Assembly: GCF_014649335.1 (NCBI RefSeq)
Contig: NZ_BMSV01000001.1
Location: 124,001-188,000 of the forward strand
Length of the DNA stretch: 64,000 bases
Direction: 5' to 3'
From: Streptomyces roseolilacinus
GTDB taxonomy: Bacteria > Actinomycetota > Actinomycetes > Streptomycetales > Streptomycetaceae
Made by a program: the position numbers and the translations under genes. The notes below the pieces were generated by a model. The model was not told the DNA's origin, made no database searches, and worked only from the letters and a program-made list of their open reading frames with translations. Shown piece after piece: positions 57,934 to 64,000 of the stretch (position 1 is the stretch's first letter; each line of letters starts with the position of its first letter).

Positions 57934-60834
57934 TCAGCCGCACCGGCCCGCCGGGCGGGCGCGGGTGACCAGGTTCGTCCAGCCGCTCGTGCCGTCCAGC
58001 CAGACGACCCGGGTGCCGGAGTCCGCCGCCGGGGAGAGCTGCATGCCCCGGTCGCAGGACATCCGCTGGACGCGGGAGCCGTCCGTGGTGAGCTGCCAGA
58101 CCTTCGGCAGGTCGGCGTTGACGAGCCGGTCCGCCCCTCCCGCGCCGGCCTGCTCGGCGCTCACGGTGACCGCCGTGTCCGACACGGTGAGGTCGGAGGC
58201 GACGAGGGCGCCCGGCTTGTACTCGCTGCTGATGTCGTACGTGCCGGTCCCGTCGGGTCCGGTCCTGCGGATCGTCGTCTGCCCCTCGTCGTCGAGGTTC
58301 TCGTCGTTGAGCCAGAAGACGTGGGTGGCGTTGACGCCGGTGCGGCCCAGGGACAGGGGCTCGCCGTGCTGCTCGGCCAGGACGGCCTTCCCGGTGGCCA
58401 GGTCGAGGATCTCGACGCCGAGCCGGTCGCCGTCCCCGGTCGGGTACAGCTTGGCGTAGGCGACGCGGCCGTGGCCGACGGACGGCAGGCCGGTGAGCGT
58501 GTCCGGGCGGGCGCCGTCGACGTACGTGGGCCGGGGGTCGCCGGCCCGGAGGAAGCCGACGTGGCGGCCGTCGCCGAAGACGTCGTACAGGTCGAAGACG
58601 GTCACGCCGCCGGCGACGCGGACGCTGAGCACGTCGGCCTCGGTGGACAGCAGCGTCCTGACCGGGCCGCCGGCGAGCGGCCGGGACAGCACGTCGACGC
58701 CCTGCGCGCCGTACGCCGTCCACACCACCGTCCTGCCGTCGGTCGCCGGGTTCACGTGGAAGCGGCCGTCGTTGGGGCTCATCAGCTTCGGCGCGCCCTT
58801 GCCGTCGGTGCGGCCGGCGTACACGGAGTACGGCTCCGAGCCGTCGTCGTTCGAGGTCGCGGCGGCCCACCAGCCACCGCCGGCCTGCACCTCCGTGCCG
58901 TCCGTGTTCACCTTGCGCAGCAGGGTGTCGGAGTCGGCGCCCAGGGCGTCCTCCCAACCGCGGACGATGCCGTGCGCGGCGAAGGACCGCTTCGCGGTGT
59001 CGACCTGCCGGGCCGTCGCGCCCAGCGCGCGGGCGGCGGCGACGACGGCCTCTCGGCCCTCGGTGAAGCCGTCGAGCGGGGTGAGGTACTCGGTGAGCGC
59101 CTTGTACACGATCCGGTCGGCGAGCTCGGGGCCGAGGTCCTGGCGCAGGTCCCACAGGGCGCCGGAGAAGATGGTGGAGTTGAGGTGGACGCCGCCGTTG
59201 TCGACGCCGAAGGTGACGCCGAGGAAGTCCTTCGCGGTGGTGGCGCCGTCGTCGAGGTCGCGCAGCGCGCAGTCGCGGGGCCCGGCGGTGCGGCAGAGGT
59301 CCTCGCCGATCAGGCCGGCGTCGGGGTCGTCCATGGAGCGGCCGGAGCGGTCGACGTCGACGGCGTTGCCGAAGTAGTCGGCGACGGCCTCGTTGAGGGC
59401 GCCGGACTGGCCGGCGTAGACGAGGCCGGCGGTGTTCTCGACGACGCCGTGGGTCATCTCGTGCCCGACGACGTCCAGGTCGGCGGAGAGCGGGCGGAAC
59501 TCGTCGTCGCCGGAGCCATACACCATCTTGGTGCCGTCCCAGAAGGCGTTGACGTACGGCTCCCCGAACGCGGTGACGCCCACCAGGGAGTCGACGGCCG
59601 AGCCCCGGCCGTCGAGGCCGGTGCGGCCGTGGCGCTCCTTGTAGTAGTCGAAGACCTGGCCGGCGGCCCAGTGGGCGTCGACGGCCCCCGAGTCGGTGGC
59701 CTCCTCGCCGAAGTCGGGCGTGGCGGACGCGAAGGCGCCCAGGTCGGCCGGCCAGGCGCCGAGGACGTCCAGGACGTCCTTGCCGCGGGCGTCCCAGGTG
59801 GTGAGCGCGTTCTTGGTGGTGCCGGCCATGCGGACGTGGTCGGACAGCACGTAGGGGCCGTCGGGGGTGGGGCGGTGGACGGCCAGGGGGACCTTGCCGC
59901 CGACGAGGCGGACACCGGTGCCGGTGGCGGGCTCGCCGGGTGCGTCCGGCGCGGGGGCGGCCGGCGCGTCCGTGCGCGCGGCGGTGCCCCGCCGGGCGCC
60001 GGCGGCCGTCCCGGACGGGACGAGCGTCTTGATGCCGGTGTGCCGGAGGACGGGGTACCCGGCGCGGGCGTCGACGTACACGTGCTGGAGGACCGGTTCG
60101 CCGGTCGCGGGGTGCGCGCCGCGCACGGTCACGTGGTACGTGAGCACGCCCCCGCCGCGCGGGACCACCACGAGGCCGGCGGAGGCGCCGCGCAGCGCCC
60201 GCCCGTCGGTGCCCGCGTCGCGCCGGGCGCCGTCCGGGCCGGTCCGGGTGAGCCGGTCGCCGGCGAGGCGGGCGAGGGTCGCGGTGACGGCGCGCCGTAC
60301 GGCGGTCCCCTCGCTCACCGCGGGCCTCGTCCCGACCGTCAGGCCGGTGAAGTACTTGCCGGAGGTGCCCGTGACGGTCCGCCGGCCCCGCTCCGTCTCC
60401 ATCCGGACGACGTACTGCCCGCCGAGGACGGGCACGCCGCGGTGCCTCTGCTGGAGCCGCACCGTCTCCTCGGCGCCGCGCCGCAGCGTCTGCACGGGGG
60501 TGAGGTCGCGCCGCGGCTCGGGGATCCGGTACCGGCGCTGCTGGGCGGCGAGGTGGCCGCGGGCCGCGTCGGCGGGCGCCGCCTTCGCGTCCACCGGGTC
60601 GTTCAGGCCGTCCACGAGCGACGGGGTGTCCGTCTCCGGCAGCGGGACGACGTCGGTCCCTGCCGTGGGCGGCCGGGCCTCGGTGGCCCGCGGGACCGCC
60701 GGCCGGGTGGGGGCGGCGTGGGCCGCGGGGATCGCGGTGATCAGCAGTCCGGCGGCGAGGAGCGCCGCTCCCCCGGACACGGCCGCCCCCTTCCGCATGC
60801 CGGTTCGCGCCGAAGTCTTCCTTGGTTCGCGCAC
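57934..60834 (-). CDS. Large secreted M4 (thermolysin-like) metalloprotease with propeller-like tail
   Basis: A 966-residue secreted enzyme. A signal peptide (GAALLAAGLLITAIPAAHAA) and a FTP/PepSY-type pro-region (residues about 60-330) precede the M4 catalytic domain. Zinc ligands are HEMTH (near residue 457) and the glutamate of GALNEAVADYFGN (near 478). Unlike typical M4 enzymes of 500-550 residues, about 300 more residues follow, with repeated strands (DGRTVVWTAYGAQGVDVLSR, LSVRVAGGVTVFDLYD, GVNATHVFWLNDENLD) like TolB-type propeller blades. GTG 60834 was chosen because GGAGG precedes it. It is divergent from a TrmB-like regulator. Confidence 0.88.
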   Translation of the reverse strand: MREPRKTSARTGMRKGAAVSGGAALLAAGLLITAIPAAHAAPTRPAVPRATEARPPTAGTDVVPLPETDTPSLVDGLNDPVDAKAAPADAARGHLAAQQRRYRIPEPRRDLTPVQTLRRGAEETVRLQQRHRGVPVLGGQYVVRMETERGRRTVTGTSGKYFTGLTVGTRPAVSEGTAVRRAVTATLARLAGDRLTRTGPDGARRDAGTDGRALRGASAGLVVVPRGGGVLTYHVTVRGAHPATGEPVLQHVYVDARAGYPVLRHTGIKTLVPSGTAAGARRGTAARTDAPAAPAPDAPGEPATGTGVRLVGGKVPLAVHRPTPDGPYVLSDHVRMAGTTKNALTTWDARGKDVLDVLGAWPADLGAFASATPDFGEEATDSGAVDAHWAAGQVFDYYKERHGRTGLDGRGSAVDSLVGVTAFGEPYVNAFWDGTKMVYGSGDDEFRPLSADLDVVGHEMTHGVVENTAGLVYAGQSGALNEAVADYFGNAVDVDRSGRSMDDPDAGLIGEDLCRTAGPRDCALRDLDDGATTAKDFLGVTFGVDNGGVHLNSTIFSGALWDLRQDLGPELADRIVYKALTEYLTPLDGFTEGREAVVAAARALGATARQVDTAKRSFAAHGIVRGWEDALGADSDTLLRKVNTDGTEVQAGGGWWAAATSNDDGSEPYSVYAGRTDGKGAPKLMSPNDGRFHVNPATDGRTVVWTAYGAQGVDVLSRPLAGGPVRTLLSTEADVLSVRVAGGVTVFDLYDVFGDGRHVGFLRAGDPRPTYVDGARPDTLTGLPSVGHGRVAYAKLYPTGDGDRLGVEILDLATGKAVLAEQHGEPLSLGRTGVNATHVFWLNDENLDDEGQTTIRRTGPDGTGTYDISSEYKPGALVASDLTVSDTAVTVSAEQAGAGGADRLVNADLPKVWQLTTDGSRVQRMSCDRGMQLSPAADSGTRVVWLDGTSGWTNLVTRARPAGRCG

Positions 60835-60940
60835 GGTGCGTACCCCTCCTACGTGCTTGGTCAGAGCCGTTTCGGGTGGTCGGGGCCATGCAAGCGGCGC
60901 GCCTCGCCCCCGGGCAATGAGCCAACCGCGCGGAGAAGTG

Positions 60941-60962
60941 GACACGCACACTTGTGTGTCCG
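60941..60962. promoter_or_regulatory. Palindrome between the M4 protease and its divergent regulator
   Basis: Near-symmetric element built from GGACAC...CACA and TGTG...GTGTCC. It lies 107 bases from the protease start and 27 from the regulator start, so one regulator could control both genes. Confidence 0.5.
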
Positions 60963-60988
60963 GTGAGGGCGCGGTGAGAATCCCACGC

Positions 60989-61963
60989 ATGATCAAGGGG
61001 GAATTGCCCCTACTTGGCCTGGGGGAGGCCGAGGAGCGGGCCTATGAGGCATTGCTGCTGGAACGGGCCGGTCACGTCGAGGAGTTGGCGCGGCTCCTCG
61101 GTCTGCCGAGGGAGCGGGTGCACACCGCGCTGGAACGGCTGGTGGAGCACGGTTTCGCCCGGCCCCCGGACCCGGCGGACGGGGGCGGGCTGCCGCACCC
61201 GGCGGCGCCGGCGGCCGCGATCCGCACGCTGATCGACCGGCGGCAGGCGGAACTGCACCGCAGATCGGCGGAGTTGGAGCGGCTCCGGTTCACGGCCGAA
61301 CGGCTGGCGGCGGAGCGGGCCGCCCGGGCGGGCGGCGGCGGGTGCGCCGTGGAGCGGGTGACGGGGCGGAGCGCGGCCGACGAGCGGACCGTGCGGCTGC
61401 TGGCCGGGGCGGAGCGCGAGGTGCTGTTCATGGACCGGGTGCCCTATGCGGGCCTGGACGTGGGCGGGCTGCTCGCGCGGGGCGTGGAGGTGCGGGCGGT
61501 GCTGGACCGGGCGGGCCTCGCGTCGCCGGGGCGGGCGCGGGCGGTGGCCGCGCTGGCGGGGCGGGGACTGCGGGTGCGGGTCGCGGCGGGGGTGCCGACG
61601 CGGCTGGTCGCGGTGGACCGGCGGGTGGCGCTGCTGCCGCCGTCGGACGCGGCGGATCCGAGGGCGTACGCGCTGGTGGTCGCCGACGTGCGGCTGCGGG
61701 AGGCGCTGGTGCCGCTGTTCGAGGCGGTGTGGGAGCGGGCGTCGCCCTGGGACGGCGACGGGGGGCGGGAGGACGGGTCCGAGCGGCGGGAGCTGCTGCG
61801 GCTGCTCGCGGCGGGCCTCAAGGACGAGGCGATCGCCCGCCGGCTGGGCGTCCACGTCCACACGGCCCGCCGCCGCATCAGCCGCCTCCTGGAGGACCTG
61901 GACGCCCGTACGCGGTTCCAGGCGGGCGCCCGCGCGACGGCCCGGGGCTGGCTGGACGCGTGA
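60989..61963 (+). CDS. TrmB-like regulator with LuxR-type C-terminal helix-turn-helix
   Basis: A 324-residue DNA-binding protein of the kind common in Streptomyces. The N-terminal winged helix LGEAEERAYEALLLERAGHV and LLGLPRERVHTALERLVEHG is TrmB-like. The middle is a sensor-like alpha/beta region (REVLFMDRVPYAGLDVGGLL). The end, DGSERRELLRLLAAGLKDEA then IARRLGVHVHTARRRISRLL, is LuxR-type. Relatives regulate secondary metabolism or neighbouring secreted enzymes. ATG 60989 has GGTGAGAA upstream; an in-frame GTG at 60974 is possible. Confidence 0.85.
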   Translation: MIKGELPLLGLGEAEERAYEALLLERAGHVEELARLLGLPRERVHTALERLVEHGFARPPDPADGGGLPHPAAPAAAIRTLIDRRQAELHRRSAELERLRFTAERLAAERAARAGGGGCAVERVTGRSAADERTVRLLAGAEREVLFMDRVPYAGLDVGGLLARGVEVRAVLDRAGLASPGRARAVAALAGRGLRVRVAAGVPTRLVAVDRRVALLPPSDAADPRAYALVVADVRLREALVPLFEAVWERASPWDGDGGREDGSERRELLRLLAAGLKDEAIARRLGVHVHTARRRISRLLEDLDARTRFQAGARATARGWLDA

Positions 61964-62152
61964 GGGCACCGCGCCCGTCGGAAGGCCGGCGCCCGATGGG
62001 AGGGGGCCGGCGGGGGCGGCGCTCGGCGGAAGGCCGGCGCCCGGCGGGAGAGAGCCGGCGCCCGGCGGAATGCCCGCGCCCGCCGCGCCGGGGCGCGGCG
62101 GGTGGCCGGGGCGGTGAGCGGGGGTGGCCGGCCCGCGGGGTCCGTACCGGTT

Positions 62153-62172
62153 CCCGCGGGCCGGCCCGCGGG
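62153..62172 (-). terminator. Hairpin directly after lon
   Basis: CCCGCGGG, CCGG, CCCGCGGG forms a perfect self-complementary element 3 bases past the lon stop. Confidence 0.6.
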
Positions 62173-62174
62173 GG

Positions 62175-64000
62175 TCAGGCGGCCACGGGCGCCGCCTCCT
62201 CGGCCTCCGGGTCCGCGCCGGCGCCGGCGGTCGCCGGGGTCAGGGCGATGTCCAGGACCTGCCGGACGTCCGTCACCGTGTGGACCTCCAGCTTGTCGAG
62301 GACCTCGGCGGGCACGTCGTCGAGGTCGGCCTCGTTCCGCTTCGGGATGACGACCGTGGTGATCCCGGCCCGGTGGGCGGCGAGCAGCTTCTGCTTGACG
62401 CCGCCGATCGGCAGCACCCGCCCGGTCAGCGACACCTCGCCGGTCATGGCCACGTCCGTCCGCACCAGCCGGCCGCTGAGCAGGGAGGCGAGCGCGGTCG
62501 TCATGGTGATGCCGGCGCTCGGCCCGTCCTTCGGCACGGCCCCCGCGGGGAAGTGGATGTGGACGCCCCGGTCCTTGAGGCCGGTGACGGGCAGTTCCAG
62601 TTCCGCGCCGTGGGAGCGGAGGAAGGAGAGCGCGATCTGCGCGGACTCCTTCATCACGTCGCCGAGCTGCCCGGTGAGGGTGAGCCCGGCCGCGCCGGTC
62701 TCCGCGTCGGCGAGGGACGCCTCGACGAACAGCACGTCCCCGCCCGCGCCGGTGACGGCCAGGCCGGTCGCGACGCCGGGGACGGACGTACGGCGCTCGG
62801 CCGGGTCCTGGGCGGACTCGGGCACGTGGTGCGGCCGCCCGATGAGGCCGCGCAGGTCGTCCTCGCCGACGGTGAACGGAAGCTCCCGGTCGCCCAGTTC
62901 GGCCTGGGCGGCGACCTTCCGCAGGAGGCGGGCGAGGGACCGCTCCAGGGTCCGCACGCCGGCCTCGCGGGTGTACTCGCCGGCGAGCCGGCGCAGCGCG
63001 GCCTCCTCGATCACCACCTCGTCCCGGCCGAGCCCGGCCCGCTCCAGCTGGCGGGGCAGCAGGTGGTCGCGCGCGATGACGACCTTCTCGTCCTCCGTGT
63101 AGCCGTCGAGCCGGACCAGTTCCATGCGGTCGAGGAGCGCCTCGGGGATGGCCTCCAGCACGTTCGCCGTGGCGAGGAAGACGACGTCGCTGAGGTCGAG
63201 TTCGACTTCGAGGTAGTGGTCGCGGAACGTGTGGTTCTGCGCCGGGTCGAGGACCTCCAGCAGGGCCGCGGCCGGGTCGCCCCGGAAGTCGGAGCCCACC
63301 TTGTCGATCTCGTCGAGGAGGACGACGGGGTTCATGGACCCGGCCTCCTTGACGGCGCGGACGATCCGGCCGGGCAGGGCGCCGACGTACGTCCGCCGGT
63401 GGCCGCGGATCTCCGCCTCGTCCCGTACGCCGCCGAGCGCGACGCGCACGAACTTCCGGCCCATCGCGTGGGCGACGGACTCCCCCAGGCTCGTCTTGCC
63501 CACGCCGGGCGGCCCCACCAGCGCGAGCACGGCGCCGCCGCGGCGCCCGCCGACGACGCCGAGGCCGCGGTCGGCGCGGCGCTTGCGGACGGCGAGGTAC
63601 TCGGTGATGCGCTCCTTCACGTCCTCCAGCCCGGCGTGCTCGGCGTCGAGGACCTCCTTGGCGCCGCGGATGTCGTACCGGTCCTCGGTCCGCTCGTTCC
63701 ACGGCATCTCCAGGACCGTGTCGAGCCAGGTGCGGATCCAGGAGCCCTCGGGGGACTGGTCGCTGGCGCGCTCCAGCTTGTCGACCTCCTTGAGGGCGGC
63801 CTCCCGGACCTTCTCGGGCAGGTCGGCGCCCTCGACGCGGGCCCGGTAGTCGTCGGTGGCGCCGTCGGGGTCGTCGCCGTTCAGCTCGCGGAGCTCCTTG
63901 CGGACGGCTTCGAGCTGGCGGCGCAGCAGGAACTCGCGCTGCTGCCGGTCGACGCCCTCCTGGACGTCCTTGGCGATGGACTCCGCCACGTCCTGCTCGG
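62175..64000 (-). CDS. lon: ATP-dependent protease Lon, 5' part outside window
   Basis: About 608 C-terminal residues of Lon, which degrades misfolded and regulatory proteins. The end of the N-domain coiled region (QQREFLLRRQLEAVRKEL) is followed by the AAA+ module with Walker A VGPPGVGKTSLG, Walker B PVVLLDEIDKVG and sensor FLATANVLEAIPE. The protease has the Ser of KDGPSAGITM and Lys of GGVKQKLLAAHRAG, which make the Ser-Lys dyad. The stop at 62175 is followed by a hairpin. The gene continues past base 64000, so its start and HspR-type operator cannot be seen. Confidence 0.97.
   Translation of the reverse strand, partial: EQDVAESIAKDVQEGVDRQQREFLLRRQLEAVRKELRELNGDDPDGATDDYRARVEGADLPEKVREAALKEVDKLERASDQSPEGSWIRTWLDTVLEMPWNERTEDRYDIRGAKEVLDAEHAGLEDVKERITEYLAVRKRRADRGLGVVGGRRGGAVLALVGPPGVGKTSLGESVAHAMGRKFVRVALGGVRDEAEIRGHRRTYVGALPGRIVRAVKEAGSMNPVVLLDEIDKVGSDFRGDPAAALLEVLDPAQNHTFRDHYLEVELDLSDVVFLATANVLEAIPEALLDRMELVRLDGYTEDEKVVIARDHLLPRQLERAGLGRDEVVIEEAALRRLAGEYTREAGVRTLERSLARLLRKVAAQAELGDRELPFTVGEDDLRGLIGRPHHVPESAQDPAERRTSVPGVATGLAVTGAGGDVLFVEASLADAETGAAGLTLTGQLGDVMKESAQIALSFLRSHGAELELPVTGLKDRGVHIHFPAGAVPKDGPSAGITMTTALASLLSGRLVRTDVAMTGEVSLTGRVLPIGGVKQKLLAAHRAGITTVVIPKRNEADLDDVPAEVLDKLEVHTVTDVRQVLDIALTPATAGAGADPEAEEAAPVAA

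Noticed and set aside
1..64000. CRISPR arrays
   Set aside because: None of the repeats seen has the regular 28-37 base repeat with unique spacers of similar size; the tandem repeats are contiguous and have no spacers.

Overview
The window looks like a piece of a Streptomyces chromosome. Codon third positions are almost all G or C, many genes start with GTG and follow GGAGG-type ribosome sites, genes are packed in head-to-tail operons with ATGA or GTGA overlaps, and several families are Streptomyces hallmarks (nrtL-lysA-hom, a conservon, SCO3933-family and spd transfer proteins). The gene order hom, lysA, nrtL ... lon resembles, from memory, the SCO5354 to SCO5285 stretch of S. coelicolor. Both ends are cut: hom lacks its 3' part and lon lacks its 5' part.

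Layout. 1-3.0 kb: lysine/threonine biosynthesis (nrtL, lysA, hom, all on the minus strand). 3.6-4.25 kb: a stand-alone receiver protein and tRNA-Arg(CCG). 4.2-19.74 kb: an integrated actinomycete integrative and conjugative element (AICE) of the pSAM2 type. It is bounded by two identical 113-bp copies of the tRNA 3' half plus terminator. Its backbone is int, xis, repSA, four small spd/transfer genes, tra (FtsK-like), an SCO3933-family gene, a KorSA-like GntR repressor and a Pif-like Nudix gene. Its right half (about 13.4-19.5 kb) has clearly lower GC and carries anti-phage-type cargo: a DUF262 plus HEPN pair, and a DNA methyltransferase plus PD-(D/E)XK endonuclease pair, with a large palindrome between them. 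19.7-22.44 kb: a second, older layer that ends in a decayed third copy of the tRNA 3' end and contains a type IV, ScoMcrA-like restriction gene (SRA-like, sulfur-binding and HNH regions). This tRNA therefore appears to be a site where defence genes accumulate.

22.4-26.5 kb: a secreted protein, a hemerythrin protein and a MinD-like ATPase. 26.5-34.8 kb: a tight five-gene minus-strand operon: trypsin-like regulator, PknG-like kinase, vWA protein, GlnX-like membrane protein, substrate-binding protein. A trypco2 gene is divergent from it. The operon combines the mycobacterial PknG-GlnX-GlnH sensing layout with trypsin/vWA/trypco2 parts known from predicted bacterial conflict systems, and it is the best candidate here for an uncharacterised system. 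35.3-37.6 kb: a HEAT-repeat protein.

37.8-42.9 kb: a lipoprotein and sensor kinase pair, then an FtsW/RodA-type glycosyltransferase coupled to a class B penicillin-binding protein. 43.0-46.5 kb: two divergent diiron proteins (R2-like and AurF-like) and a TetR regulator. 46.6-49.0 kb: an NlpC/P60-like secreted protein that has lost its catalytic cysteine, and a StyA-like flavin monooxygenase. 49.0-53.4 kb: a conservon (cvnD-C-B-A). 53.7-57.8 kb: a PP2C-like phosphatase, a MarR regulator, a Nudix hydrolase and a NarL-type two-component pair. 57.9-62.0 kb: a large M4 metalloprotease with a propeller-like tail, divergent from a TrmB/LuxR-type regulator. 62.2-64.0 kb: lon (partial).

Starts were chosen by reading frame, ribosome-site quality, overlap with neighbours and remembered family N-termini. 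No database search was possible.
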